Assembly (NCBI GenBank): GCA_028564705.1
Contig: JAPXFQ010002399.1
Location: forward strand, 937,501-1,001,500
Source of the DNA: Apricaphanius iberus
Lineage: Eukaryota > Chordata > Actinopteri > Cyprinodontiformes > Aphaniidae
Length of the DNA stretch: 64,000 nucleotides
Direction of reading: 5' to 3'
In this document: piece by piece, positions 11,265 through 23,597 of the stretch
Layout of the letters: each line of letters starts with the position of its first letter
Numbering within the stretch: the first letter of the stretch is position 1
Program-made: the position numbers and the translations under genes
Notes under the pieces: generated by a model
Database searches by the model: none
Told to the model about the DNA's origin: nothing
Seen by the model: only the letters and a program-made list of their open reading frames with translations

Positions 11265-11745
11265 AGATGGAGGACCACAGTCCTGACTTGAATCACTTTT
11301 CAGGGACTTGTGACATGACTTGGGCGGCACAATGATGACTCGCACTTGGACTAGGACATGATTAGCTTGTAGCCAATGCTAATGCTAGCTTGCTATATTA
11401 GATCAGATTACTGTACAAATTTAATAACTTCTCAAAACCTTTCTAAGTGCAGAGGTGAAATGTTAAATATTAATCGTTTAAATATTATTTGAAGCTTTTT
11501 TTTTCATGCAACTGTTTTAGATCGGTGATAGCTCGAGGGCATAGCATACTTTTCCTTTCAAAATAAAATCAACCATGTATGACTGCCGTTGTCATTGAGA
11601 TTTACAAATCTCCACTCTGAACCGTTATTTTTGACTTGCTCTCGGGTGATAATGACTTCACTTGGACTAAACCTATGGGACTGAAAGACTTAGGACTTGA
11701 GTGTGACTTGGACAGGAGAGATGGTGACTTGCCTACAACATGTCA
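11265..11745. repeat. Interspersed repeat with 'gacttg' motifs (MITE-like)
   Basis: Many copies of 'gacttg' occur: 'cctgacttgaatcactt', 'catgacttgggcgg', 'ggacttgagtgtgacttgg'. This is the signature of a common fish MITE with internally repeated GACTTG. The ends are 'agagatggaggac' on the left and perhaps 'gagatggtgacttgc' on the right. No target duplication was established. Confidence 0.45.
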
Positions 11746-12621
11746 GACACACTCAAAGCTTTTCCCAGTTCTTCATGTTCTTCTAGTTATCACACAGGAC
11801 CCTGTTCATAAAACTCCACTGTGAAAATAGAAACTGTCAAAGGGTAAAGTCCAAACAAAATTGGTCTTGACATTTGTGACATTCTGGATGCTGCAAGTCA
11901 GAATGAAGAGCCTCAGTTAGTGAGACAAACCTTTACAACAGCAGCCTCAGACCTCAGCATTTAAGACCTTGGTCATTATGCTATTCTTTCATGAGCTACT
12001 TTTAATACATTACACCCTTAAAGTAAATTCAATTCAAATCTTTATTCAAACACCTTTCTTTAAAATAACTGAAACTTACAAGTAATACAAGATATTACAC
12101 AAAATGTATGAAAACGGTATGAGTAGGGCTGGATGATAAATTATTAACAATATGTAATAATCAATAAATGTGTGGTGCGATACAAACAAATGGAGTTGGT
12201 AAAAGGTTCAACAAATAAAACGTTTTTATTAGTTTTTTATCATAGCCTATTGGGTATCTCATTACTACCATCATTTTGAACAATGATAGGAATAAATCCC
12301 CATTTACTGTAAGAAATTCAAAACAAACTCTAGTGAAAACAGAACTTCCTTTGTTGAATTGATAATGAACATAATAAAATATTACGGTCAGGTAAGCGTC
12401 ATAAGGACCCCTCCCCGGTGTGAACCAGTGCTGCTGTCACATCTGTTCAGGGATGGGCCCAACAAACCCAGACCAAGATGCTAACACCTGCAGCTTAGAA
12501 AATGTCCCCCCAGCACTCCACCACGTCCTCAGAGGTGAAAACCCTTTAAAAATACAAACAGGGGAGGGAAAATATGCTGGATTTAGCGCTCAGTGACTGG
12601 ACTGGGCTCCAGTATACTGTA
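11746..12621. other. No gene; short repeat remnants
   Basis: 'aattcaattcaaatctttatt' near 12030 looks like an L2-type tail on the minus strand. 'agggctggatgataaatta' near 12126 resembles a hAT MITE end. Nothing coding is visible. Confidence 0.4.
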
Positions 12622-13645
12622 CTCCAATTCAATGCAATTCACCTTTATTTCTACAGCGCCAATTCACAATAAATGTAATCTCAAGGCACTTTACGAGAAT
12701 AGTCATTTCAATACATTACACAAACATTCCAATCAGTTAAAAGTATTCTATGTAAGGAATCCCAGCAGATTGTGATGAGTCATTGATGTGAGGTTGTGCC
12801 CGGATCATGCAGACTCCAACCACAACTATTCCTCAGTAATCCCTCATACTGAGCAAGCATGTAGCGACAGTAGAGAAAAAAAACTCCCCTTTAACAGGAA
12901 GAAACCTCCAGCAGAACCAGAACTACAACCTGGCTCAGTACAAGCGGTCATCTGCCACGACCGTCTGGGGGTCTGAGAAGACAGAGAAGAGACACAAAAA
13001 GGACCAAAGGAATTGATTTAAGTGTACTTTCTATGTTAAAGAAAGTAAAAAGTGGACAACAGGACATGGAGGATGTTCGGTCACTAGGAGCATCACTTGA
13101 ATCAATGCTTCTCTTCCAGCAGGGGTCGTTGTAGCTTAGCAGGGTACCAGACCAGTTGAAGCTTTTATGGAGTGAAAAACACTGAGAAAACTGGGTTAAC
13201 AATCGAAATAACTATAATATAACTATAATAATTCATCTGGAGAGTAGTAGGAGAGAAAAGTAGCAAAGTGAAGAAAAATTGTCAGTCTGTCCTCCAACAG
13301 TCTAAACCTATAGCAGCATAACTATAGAGATTACTCAGGATAACCTAAACCATTCTAACTATAAACTTTATCAAAAAGGAAGGTTTTAAGCCTTGTCTTA
13401 AAATCTTAAAACAGACAGAGTATCTGCCTCATGGACTAAAACTGGGAGCTGGTTCCACAGGAGAGGAGTCTGATAACTAAAAGATCTGCCTCCTATTCTA
13501 CTTTTAGAAATCCTAGGAACTACCAGTAGACCTGCATTCTGAGAACAAAGTGCTCTGTTAGGAACATATGGAACAATCAGATCTCTGATGTACGATGGAG
13601 CTGATTATTAAGGGCTTTATATGAAATAAGGAGGATCTTAATCTA
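12622..13645 (-). mobile_element. L2 LINE 3' end (3' UTR plus last coding part), minus strand
   Basis: The left edge is the family tail ('ttcaatgcaattcaccttta'), then the 3' UTR with 'cctctactgtcgctaca'-like sequence in reverse complement. From about 13345 it aligns with the coding 3' part at 46001-46260: 'tctgcctcctattctac' and 'ggaacatatggaacaatc' occur in both. It stops at about 13645 where another repeat ('tagggatgggcaatattg') begins. This copy gives the reference order of the family used to interpret the pieces at 38218 and 46001. Confidence 0.8.
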
Positions 13646-14430
13646 GGGATGGGCAATATTGTCTCCAATCTACAATATATATTACGATATAATCTAAATC
13701 TAACAATACGTATTGTGGTATATTCCTTTTTTTTCTTTAGACATGTCAAAATGAATGCTTATAAACATTCTCACCTTCCAGGTATATTGCAGCAGAATAA
13801 TTTAAAAAAGGTTTAGAATGCAATTTAAAGAACATTAATTGTGAAAATAGCCAAATCTACCTGCCACGGAGCTGTTTGGAATTTGACGCTGTGCTGGAGA
13901 GGCTGCAAATAGGTACTGTTTCAGTAAAGGAAAGTTGGAGCTGATCGCTGCTTAGCCAAACCATCATCCAACCAAAAGCAAGCTACCTGCGTCTCTAACA
14001 GCCACGAGGTTCGCACCTATCGCAGCCTATTGTTAAACTGTCGACTAACGTTGTTCGAGCTTTCGCCCATCAAACACGGAGAAACCTGGAGAACTTAATC
14101 GTTCAATAAGATCTGTCTGAGCAGAGGCAAGATTAGTTTAAATTAACTAAGATTTAAGGATGTGGCTTTTTTCACTGTTTGTTACCTTGTGTAAAATATC
14201 ATATGCTTTCTGTTTGGGTAAAACCAGGCCGTTCGGCCTGAAGGTTTAACCAGTGTTTCCAAAGAGTTCTGACATAGAGTAGGGATAGGTATCGTTTAGG
14301 TTTTATCTGATACCGGTACTTTTGAAATGGTGCTTAAAGAATGGAAGACATACAAACTTCGTTCAGTAGGGCTGTCAAGCAATAAAAACTTTTGATCTAA
14401 TTATTCACAGGGTAGCTGTGAATTAATCAC
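13646..14430. repeat. Cluster of hAT-type MITE ends
   Basis: 'tagggatgggcaatattgtc' (13646), 'tagggataggtatcgttt' (about 14279) and 'tagggctgtcaagcaata' (about 14369) are three different MITE starts of the 'tagggNtg' type. Partner ends were not identified, so they are probably truncated or nested. Confidence 0.4.
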
Positions 14431-14858
14431 CATTCCTAAATATGACCACAAAAAAACTAAAATTGTCACTGTAAATAAAAGGATAAATCTATATGCAGTT
14501 GCTCTTTTTAAAAATTAATTATAGGAGAAATCAATTACATTTTTGTTTTGAACTCCACACATTCACAATTTCTGTGTGGTCGGATATGAAAAATAATAAC
14601 AAATAAAGATAGAACTAAGCAAACTATATGAATAAACTTAACATTTAGATATCAGCAGTCTGTGTTAAATATCACATAAATTAAATGTGAGATAGAGTTG
14701 GTAATCAAATGTCACAATTTCCCAATGTCCAAAAATAACCACAGCAGATTCTCCAGTTCATCACAACAGGAAATAAATGCTCTTAATGTGAAGATGTACA
14801 CAGCAACTTTTGCTAATAGTTATCACTAATTTCCAATTCTCATCACAAAATGCAGAAA
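14431..14858. other. No gene recognised
   Basis: AT-rich sequence after the 14369 MITE start; the first part ('gtagctgtgaattaatcacc') resembles the interior of the element at 25217. No coding signal. Confidence 0.4.
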
Positions 14859-14859
14859 T

Positions 14860-15370
14860 CACATGCAGGGTCCCCCAGGGTTCCATCCTAGGGCCACTCT
14901 TATTTAGCATTTACATGCTCCTATTAAGCCAGCCAAAAAAATCAGACAGCTGCAGCTGATCCAGAATACTACTGTTCGTGTTCTCACTAAAACCAGGAAC
15001 ACATCACCCCAGTTCTACAGTCCTTACACTGGCTCCCTGTAGCTATAGTAGCTACTAATTGATTTTATTAGTCTATAAATCATTGAATGGGTTAGCACCA
15101 GAGTACATTAGAGATCTGCTATCGCGATACAAACCATCCAGATCACTCCTCAAACTCTAGTTTACTGATCGTCCCTAGAACCAGAACCAAGCATGGACAA
15201 CCAAACATGGAGAAGCAGTTTTCAGTTTCTATGCTCCCCACATCTAGAACAAACTGCCAGACGGATGCAAAACTGCAGAGACAGCAGAGACACTGATCTC
15301 TTTTAAATCTAAAATAAAAACGTACTTATTTAGACCTGCTTATCAGTAATTGATACTATTGTTGCAAATA
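14860..15370 (+). pseudogene. L2 reverse transcriptase remnant with internal deletion
   Basis: The start reads GVPQGSILGPLLF-like sequence ('ccccagggttccatcctagg'), the RT motif just before the catalytic YADD. It then jumps to the C-terminal block (QLQLIQNT-like, then SPYTGSL and FLRSINH-like sequence), skipping YADD. The 3' part encodes the usual 'RSSLKL' region. Stops and shifts are present. Non-functional. Confidence 0.7.
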
Positions 15371-15481
15371 CTATTATTAAATGTTTTTATACTAAATTGA
15401 TGTTTTTAAGTAGCAGCAGCAGACTGTCCTCCAAAGTATCAACCACATCACAAAATCCTTTGATGCTCCCGGGAAGCTGTT

Positions 15482-16515
15482 TTGCCTACACTGGAGACTT
15501 ATTCAGGTGATTTAGTTAAGGCTAAGGGTTTCCTTTTGCTATGCTCCCTTGTTTTTGAAAGATCCCCTTGCTCCTTCCCAGATGATGCGAGCAAGATCTC
15601 CTATGTTATCGGTCTTTTTCGGGATAAGGCCCTACAGTGGACTGAGGCGAACTATGATTTGGATACCCTCTCCCATGTTACTTTTGATCATTTTATCAAT
15701 TAATTTGAGCTACTTTCTGCCCAAAGATGGGTGAGGAAGAAGCCGCTAAGAGACTGTGGAGCCTTAAGCAAGCCAGTCATTCTGTGGCTGAATAGCCAGT
15801 GGACTTCCGCATTCTAGCAGCGGAGATGGATTGGAACGAAGATGCATTAAAAGCGCCATTCCAAAACGCTTGAAAAATTGAGTGAAAAATTAAAGGACAA
15901 GCTAGCATGCCGGGATGAGCCAGGCTCTCTAAACGAGTTAATCTATGTAGCTATAAAGATTGATTCACGAATCCGAGAAAGATCCAGAGCTAGCTAACCA
16001 ATGTTTACAGTCCATCTCCCCGGCGTCCTTCTGGGAATTCTGTCAAGTCAGCGATCGCATGAGCCGATGCAGATCGGGAGGGCTCTGCTTTCTCCAGCTG
16101 AACAGCAATGTTCGGAGGGCGGTTGCTGCCTTTATTGCAGTTCACCAGATCATTTTATTTCCACTTATAAAAAACTCCCAAAAGACAGGGCCCAACAGTA
16201 AAACTGGCGGTACTGGCAGGTGAAACTAAATTTAACAAACTCCTCTAGTATTCTTCCAGTGACTCTTTTAGGTTCTGGCAACCATCAGGAATGAGTGTCG
16301 TTTTTTGTTTTCCCCTCAGAGGACTTGCCCTCAGTCTCAGGTTATCCTTGGTTACAGAAACATAACCCATCTATTAAGTGGACCCGGTCCAGTATTGTGT
16401 CCTGGAGTCCTTCCTGTCACTGTTCCAGTCTCTATTTACAGGGAGCCCTCCCCTGAGTCCTCAACGCCTCCAAAAGCTCCTGATATATCGAACGTTCACC
16501 CGGACTACCATGACC
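15482..16515 (+). pseudogene. gypsy gag and protease remnant
   Basis: The gag portion starts PTLETYSGDLVKAKGFLLLC, then SLVFERSPCSFPDDASKISY and VIGLFRDKALQWTEA: the capsid-like core typical of Sushi-type gag. Frames then break, but LIYVAIKIDSRIRERS (about 15940) and a CxxC-type remnant (about 16120-16150) remain. From about 16280 a protease tail reads SGYPWLQKHNPSIKWTRSSI. It ends at a DISNVHPDYHDL linker, after which RT should start. Several frameshifts make it non-coding now. Confidence 0.7.
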
Positions 16516-18049
16516 TCCTCCGCAGTCCGATACAATGTTTGCCAGTGGGCACATAACTCGAGGTTCTCCTGTCGCCCAGGGCAGGACTATTGCTCTCCTT
16601 TGCTGTTACTTCTGGTGGCCTGGTCTCAATAAGGACGCTATTGAGTTTGACACAGCTTGCCAAGTTTGTAACCGTTACAAGAACACTCACCCTCCTCCAG
16701 CAGTGTTGTTTCAGCCCCTTGTCTTTCCGGCTCGTCTCTGGTCCCATGTCGCCCTGGACTTTGTGTCTGGGCTTCCAGTCTCTAGAGGCAAGTCTATCAT
16801 CCTGACAGTGGTGGAACGCTTCTCCAAAGCTCAGCACCTTATTGCACTACCTAAACTGGCCTCTGAAACTGTGACCGCCAGGTTGCTTTTCCATCACGTG
16901 TTTGGGATCCATGGTCCCCCATTAAAGATCCTCTCCGATAGGGGCCCACAGTTCACTTTCCAAGTGTGGATGAGTTTCTGCCTCATCCTCAGAGCTCGTT
17001 CCCGCCTCACATCTGGTTTTCACCCGCCGACAAATGGCCAACGTGAGAGGCTAGATCAGGAACTGGAAAATGCTCTCCATTGTCTTTGTGCCACCAATCC
17101 TACCACCTGGAGTCTTTAACTTCCTTGGGTGGAATATGCCCACAACACCCATATCTTAGGGTGGATGTGGTTCAGTGGTAGAGTTGTCTGCCTGTGACCC
17201 AAAAATTGTGGGTTTGATTCCTCCTTCTGATGGCGCGATACGGCAGCCTCGCTTCTACTAGTCTGCCAGGGCAGCTGTGGCTACAAGTGTAGCTTTCTCC
17301 CAACAGTGTGTGAATGTGAGAGTGAATGAATAATGGAATTGTAAAGCATCTTTGAGGGTCTCGAAAAGAACTATATAAATGCAATCCATTAATATTATAT
17401 CTCAGCCACCACTGGTCTCTCACCCTTCAAGGCCTCGATGGGGTACCAGCCGTCTCTTCTGCCCACTTAAGTCCCTGAGGCAGTCAAGCCATCAGTCCGC
17501 TCCCACATCATAACCTGCAAAAGGATTTGGAACCAGACCAGGGCAGCCCTCCAAAGGACGTCAGACCAGAACAAGTTGTATAGTGATCAACAGCAGCTCC
17601 CAGCGCCCACCTGCACACCAAGACAAAGGGTCTGGCTGTCCTCCAAGGATTTCCCTCTCAAAGGAGTCTCCAGGAAAGTCTCTCCCAGGTTCCTAGGGCC
17701 TTTTCCCATCAGCCCCTCTGCAGTTCGCCTCAAGCTACACGCTCACCTGTGGGTACACCCTGTTTTCCATTACTCACGAATTAGACCGGTTTTGGACAGT
17801 CCTCTGTGCCCTCCTGCCGACCCCCGTCCTCCAGCCCGGGTCGTTGAAGGCCTCCCGGCCTACACCATTCGCCGTGTCCTGGTTGTTCACCATAGGGTGC
17901 ATGGTCGCCAGTACCTAGTGGACTGGGAGGGGTATGGTCCTGAGCAGTGTTCTTCGATGCTTCCTTCAGCCATCAAAGATCCCTCTCTCACCTCGGCCTT
18001 TGAAAGGTCAGCCTTCTCATCTGGTAAGACGTCTGGGGCCGTCAGTTGA
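16516..18049 (+). pseudogene. gypsy integrase and chromodomain, interrupted by a SINE
   Basis: The open frame at 16535-17119 has a cysteine pair CQVCNR of the zinc-binding domain and the DDE core: ALDFVSGLP, ILSDRGPQFTF and a glutamate in ERLDQELEN. A TAA interrupts it after TTWSL. The protein continues to AHNTHI at 17156, where a 240 bp SINE is inserted, and resumes at SATTGLSPFKASMGYQP. The C-terminal frame (17576-18049) includes a GPFPI block and a chromodomain (YTIRRVLVVHHR, QYLVDWEGYGPEQ). The chromodomain normally steers integration to modified chromatin. This copy is inactive. Confidence 0.8.
17157..17396 (+). mobile_element. tRNA-derived SINE in the gypsy integrase
   Basis: The 5' part carries RNA polymerase III-type boxes: an A box in 'tgtggttcagtggtagag' (from 17166) and a B box 'ggtttgattc' (17211-17220). 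The 3' end 'ctatataaatgcaatcc' then a TTA-rich tail resembles LINE-derived tails. The host sequence atatct is repeated on both sides (17151-17156 and 17397-17402), a 6 bp target duplication, and the integrase reading continues across the site. Confidence 0.8.
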
Positions 18050-18062
18050 AGGGGGGTGGTAC

Positions 18063-18510
18063 TGTCGGATCCTGTGTCTGTGTCACCTCAGATGAAATGC
18101 CAGCAGTGCGTGTTTTCCCATCAAGAAGGAGTTTTATAAGGGGTGCGATGACCTAGAGCAGACACCAGATGGTTATATGCCCAGAATGGTAATCAGGGTA
18201 GCTTCTAGCTTATCATTTGAGTTGGTTCTTAGTGAAAACCTCACCATTTTTGTCTCCTCCTCGCAGCCTCACCAAGTCCTTATGTTGGCCCAGTGTAAGC
18301 TGCAGCCGCAGCCCAAAGTGTCTGCAACTCCGTTGCACTTCATCCCCCTCACACGCACCGATCCCCTAAAGAGTTCAGACGATCAGCCTTGGGTTCGCTC
18401 AGGTCTCCCCTGCCTGCTCACCCTTGATTCTCTCTGAGAATCTCTCGTCTCCATGCTGCCACGGACCGAACTCATGCACCCATATTTCATAAACAACAAA
18501 GATTGCTATT
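18063..18510 (+). repeat. Presumed 3' LTR remnant of the gypsy element
   Basis: It begins 'tactgtcggatcctgtg' directly after the G-rich tract that follows the chromodomain, where the 3' LTR should start. No second LTR copy is available for comparison, so its end is unknown; a Tc1-like end starts at 18511. Confidence 0.4.
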
Positions 18511-18757
18511 GTATAAGGTACACCTGTGCACTAATCATGATGTCAGATCAGCATCTTGATGTGGCACACCTGTGAGGTGGGATGGATTATCTCAGCAAAG
18601 TAGAAGTGCTCACTATCACACATTTAGACTGATTTGTGAACAATGTTTGAGAGAAATGGTAATATTGTGTATCTGGAATGAATTTTAGATCTTTAAGTCC
18701 ATCTCATGAAAAATGGGAGCAGAAACAAAGGTGTTGCGTTTATATTTTTGTTGAGTG
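18511..18757. mobile_element. Solitary inverted-repeat end of a Tc1-like element
   Basis: This 247 bp stretch is the near-exact reverse complement of the left inverted repeat of the Tc1-like element at 34424-34670, ending 'gcgtttatatttttgttgag'. No transposase is attached, so it is a lone end left by deletion. Confidence 0.8.
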
Positions 18758-18776
18758 TATATAATATAAATTTATT

Positions 18777-19656
18777 AGGGGTGGGCGGTGTGGCAAAAGT
18801 TTCATATTACGGTATTTTAAAAAAGAAACGTATTACGGTATTTGATGGAATTTTTTTGCCATACAAGACCGTTCATATCCACATTATCTTATAAGAATGA
18901 AAAATCTAAAAATTTGCATTAAATAGCCCATTTTACTCCCATATGGGGAGTAAAACATAATGTTTTTTTCCAGGCACAGGTGAATGATATGAAAATAATT
19001 TAAATGATTATGATTCTGGTAGACATTCTTGATGTTCTTAGGCTGAAAGTATAATTTTTTTTAAACCTCACGTTGGCGCAAACAACAAATTGCATCTTCT
19101 CTTTGCTTTGCATTTTGTACTGAAGAATCCCGCTAGGGGGCAGAGTATAGACTCAGATCGGATTTTGCCAAAGAAGAAGTAAAATAAACCTGGCAAACGT
19201 AGGAGATTATTAGCTGGTTAATATTCAGATAACAGAAAAAAAGACGGTAGAAGTATCGTAGATGGTATGTAAAACATATTTACCGCTATTAATGATTTCT
19301 TTCCTACTGGTTTAGCCGCCTTTGACCGCGTTTACCTACAGTAGGTCAAGTAGCGCTCAACACTTCCCCCTACTGGTTACTCTCAATAACGTTTGTAAAA
19401 CGTATGCCGTTCGGTTCTCGTCTGACATTTTTAGCCTTCGCTCCTGCCAGCAGCTGTACTTAGTTAACAACTTTATTTTCTACATTGTGTTGAAGTGCGT
19501 GTAGCAGTGAAATCGGTCCTGGCTGAAACACTTCCCCTCATTAAACATTCCAGAAGTTGTCTGAGATTTTCACCGGTATAGCGGTATATAAAAAATTCAA
19601 ATCATAACGAAAATAAACACCGGTTTTCGGTATGAACCGGTATGCCGCCCAGGACT
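18777..19656. mobile_element. hAT-type non-autonomous element (880 bp)
   Basis: The ends 'aggggtgggcgg' and, in reverse complement, 'agtcctgggcgg' form the inverted repeat. aatttatt (18769-18776) and aatttata (19657-19664) form an 8 bp duplication with one mismatch. The interior has 'ttacggtatt' and 'ggttttcggtatga' motifs. A truncated second copy lies at 39925-40628 and an end fragment at 1840-2004. Confidence 0.7.
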
Positions 19657-19657
19657 A

Positions 19658-19658
<1 letters not shown>

Positions 19659-19690
<32 letters not shown>
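19659..19690. repeat. TA microsatellite
   Basis: Uninterrupted alternation of T and A directly at the right flank of the hAT-type element. Confidence 0.85.
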
Positions 19691-19697
<7 letters not shown>

Positions 19698-20069
19698 AAG
19701 ATATATGAGTTCACAGGCTCAACTGCAGTATTAATATCAAATATAGATTTCGGTCCATATTTTCTGATTGGTCCATCCCTAAACAGCATTGTAAGCAGCA
19801 GAATGTTGAAGTTTTCAGCATGCTGAAGGTTTGTCACTATTGAAACAACTCATGGCACCTGCATTGGCTTGATTTAGATCTTGTGGAGTACTTGCATAAC
19901 TGGTTCAAACTGTGGTCTGACTCCTCCAGCTACATTCCAGTTCCTTAGCGGGTAGCACATGACCAACCTCAGCCGCAGCATTCCTTGCAGCAAGGTGGCT
20001 GATGACACAACAGGAGGATTTATTACCTTCTACACTACGACAGCAAACACAAGTGTTTCCTGTTTAGAG

Positions 20070-23024
20070 TAGGGCTGTTACAAAGGATTATTTTGATAAT
20101 CGACTAATCATGTATTATTCTGCCAATTAGTTGACTAATCAGATCCCCTCTAAGTATTACGTGCTATTTAAAATACTGACAGTTAAAATGATCGCTTATT
20201 CAACATTTATAAACTAATAAAAAAAAAAAAATGTCACAGCAGGAACATGACATACTATGGGAAACAAAATAAGAATCGCTACAGTTAATGTTAAATATAT
20301 CAATACAAGTAATTATAACATTTTCCATTGAATAAACTCTCCCTTTGTTCAACCTTTTCATAGTTTTTGCGTCCATGAGACCAACGTTTTATTGGGCTGC
20401 TGCCATAAACAGAAATAAATGAGCCAGCTATGTGCACTCCTCTACAATCAGGGTTTTTCCTGGCTCAAATTGAGGCAGAGGTGGTACAATTCTGATCATG
20501 CGACGACACATGCATGTACTATGTGCATTCAACTGACTCACTTTTTATACAGGCAACATATTTTTTAGTTAAGTGCTCTTATAAGAATATGACAATTATC
20601 TTGTTAAAGCATTCTTTTATTAAAACAATATACATACAAAAATAAGGAGCCACCTTTAAACTGAAAGTGCATTAAGTTGTAGGGATTTATCCACAAATCT
20701 GGCAGCCAGACAGAGAGTACAGCGCTTTTGGCAGTGCAGGCCCTCCTCAGTATGCCTGAGCAATTAATAACAATTATTATGAACTATTCCTTGCCTATTA
20801 TTACTGTTTCACGTTTCATCACAATAGGCACTGAAGGTAGAAACATGTGTTGACTTTATTCAATTATTAACAGTTGAAAGCCAAAGGATTACGTGATTTG
20901 TTTCTCAAATGACAGACATTAAAAACCACATAAAACACAATGATGGCAAATATGTATTCGCCCCAGAAGAATATGCACAACAATAAAACATGTTTCCTTT
21001 GCAACGTTTGCTGTGGTAGGACTGTTCTGTGAAGAGAAACTTTAACTTTAATTTATAGTGGAGAGTTCTGCAATAGAACAGGTTCCTGCGGCTAATCCGC
21101 TGTTTCAGGTGGACAAATCAAATCTCTCTCTGGGAGCGCTGGATTTGTTTTTATCTATTCTCCACATTCAATAAATATATTTTCTTTTCCTTTCCCAGTG
21201 CGATTCGACAGGATTAGAGCTTTCTATATCATCTCTATAATATGTTTAGATCCACAAATATGATTGCATTTGTAATCTGCAGTACTTAATTTTGAAACAT
21301 TTACCGTTAGTTTCACAATTGACAGGATTGCTCGCAGCTCGCACAAAACAGTAGGTCAGACGCTGAAAGGATTATTTCACGGCACTAGTAGGCTGGTGTG
21401 AACCAGGCTTCATGTTTGGTGGGGACAACCCAGTCATAAAAAGTGCTGGGACGTCCCCAATTAAAATGACGCATATGCCTGAGCCGGGTAAATTGATTCA
21501 GTCACTGCTTTTTAAAACTTACTGGCTCTAGTTTTTGAGGAGATCTGGAATGTTTAAAAAATAATATTTAATAACTTTACATAACGTACACGTTGGCTTT
21601 GCGTTGTTATGCTCTAAAGGCATATTCACACCTGATAGTCCGGTAGAGAAATTGCAGAATTGTTGCTGTTTTTAGCTGGTGCGGTAGGTATTCATACTGG
21701 CGTTTTATTATCAGAAAGTTCAGAGCTTTGAGCAACAATTTCACCTCTCTGCCTGTGGTGGCGCTGTTGTAGAGCTGTGCTTCCTCCTGCCGTGGGAGAA
21801 CTTCTAGTACAGTTGAATTTAAAGAAACATGGAGGAGCAGCAGATTGTAGCGGTTTTAGGATTGATCTGTGGTGTTTGGGAGATAAATACTGCAGCAGTG
21901 CTGAGACGGTTCCATATGAGCAGTGTGCAATGAGTAGAACTGCCTGAATACAACTTCCAGCACAGATGTTCTCCTTGTACAGACGCTGAGCAAGGTACAA
22001 GATCCAGCTTTGATCTCTCCAGCATTAGTGGTTGTTTAGATTTTATGTACTCAGGATGCCCTGTACAAAAGTTCACTTCCTGCTTTTGGTGTTGCCCCAG
22101 TCTGTTAACCATTCACACATGCAGCCGAACCGAAGAGTTCTTTTCAATAGAACTGAGAACTGAATAGCCGGGGAAAATCAGGAGAGCGGGAAAAGAGTAT
22201 TTTTACAGTCTATGAAAAAAAAGACATATTTAATCTTCTTTTTATTTAGTTGCTGATACAGCGCCCCAGTAGTGCCGCACTGCTGCAACTGCAGGTAACA
22301 TAACATCCATATAGCCTGGGACAGAGTGATATCAGGCTGGGGCGGCAAGCAAATCAGCTGGAGGCGGCCGCCACGGAAATTTGAACGCAAGAAAAACCCT
22401 GACAGTTGTTGCAAACATACAACTATGCTTTGATGTTTTGTCGACCGCAGCAGCGCTACGCTGTTTGCTTTGAACAGATCAGAACCAGCCACAATCCAGG
22501 TGCTGGTGATATGAGAGAAAAGCTGCGATAAATATAAAAACCTGCACATTTATATCAATCAATGAATGCCTGAGTTAGAACGTGCAAAGCCGACCAATCC
22601 AGGTAAAAGAGGATCTTCAGGCAGCCTACTCTTGGTTTTAACGTTAGCAGCTAACAGGCTAATTAGCTTAGCGAGCCCACTGCTGTACCGGGCTTCCTGT
22701 TAGCATGATGGACTATCACCGTTATCCTGTCACGGTAAGCAGGTTCTACCTTGTGGATTTTGGATTACACATGCTTCTGTACAATTTTTATAAAACGCTT
22801 CTAAACGTTAGAGCCCCGTTGTCGGACCACCATGAAAATTTGGGCTTTTCCGGTGTTGCGCCAGGACTGATCCGGATTTCTGCTGATGCACATGTGTGTA
22901 AGGGGCAGAGAAGCAGACAGAGGCATAGAAATACAGCCGCAGTTTTAAGAGAAAATTTGTTTTTGTTTTTTAAACCAATGTTGTCGACATTGTCGTCACA
23001 AATCAACTAATCGTGGCAGCCCTA
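20070..23024. mobile_element. hAT-type element (2955 bp) containing a second element
   Basis: The left end 'tagggctgttac' and the right end 'gtggcagcccta' are inverted copies, followed inward by 'gactaatc'-like sequence on both sides. gtttagag (20062-20069) and gttcagag (23025-23032) form an 8 bp duplication with one mismatch. It has no recognisable transposase. Most of its length is a separate insertion at 20449-22401. Confidence 0.7.
20449..22401. mobile_element. Nested non-autonomous DNA transposon with cagggttttt ends
   Basis: Ends: 'cagggtttttcctggctcaaa' on the left and reverse complement 'cagggtttttcttgcgttcaa' on the right. The copy at 60849-62561 is the same family in the opposite orientation. 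About 500 bp around 21615-22130 is absent from the other copy and looks like a further insertion. The CAGGG terminus is common in hAT elements, but no clean 8 bp duplication was seen here. Confidence 0.6.
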
Positions 23025-23597
23025 GTTCAGAGCGATCAGTATACATATATTACTGCAAAGACGTGAGCAGGTTCTTTACATTCCCTTTTTAATCAATTAT
23101 AAATAAAGCTGTTATGACAAAATCAGATATGGGATCGTTACTTTAACTATTTTTTAAAAAATGTTTTTATCCAGGAGTTGTGTTAAAGGTCTCATTTACT
23201 TGTTTTTTCAATAAATCAGCAGTATGAATAAATGTTTTTTGAGCTGGCGCTTCAGTTTCAGGAGGCTGCAGTTTGTCAGAGTGGATGGCGGGGACACATC
23301 AAGAACACGGAGTATAACTCATTATTACTAGGAATGTCCCAGTCAGATATTTTTGCCCTCGAGTCTGAGTCCAAGTCATTTGATTTTGAATATCTGTAAT
23401 ATCTATACCGAGTTCCAATCCAATACTTCTAATAATTAAAAAAAGAGAATAAAGAAGAGCAAAGAAACGCATTTAACAATTCTGTTAACAAACAGAGCAC
23501 TTCTGAGAGGTAGCTTGAACAATCAAGTAATAAACAATACAAATCTTGATGTTTGGACTTCAGTAAACATAAAAAAGTTTAATATAAAAACAAAAAG

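Larger units (their letters stand above)
15430..18062 (+). mobile_element. Ty3/gypsy chromovirus-like retrotransposon, RT and RNase H deleted
   Basis: In order: gag, protease remnant, integrase, chromodomain, then a G-rich polypurine-like tract (18051-18058) before a presumed LTR. This is the order of fish Sushi-type chromoviruses. The RT and RNase H between protease and integrase are missing around 16515, and no 5' LTR is visible. A SINE has entered the integrase. Inactive copy. Confidence 0.8.

Noticed and set aside
16505..16837. Minus-strand ORF of 110 codons
   Set aside because: Antisense of the gypsy integrase.
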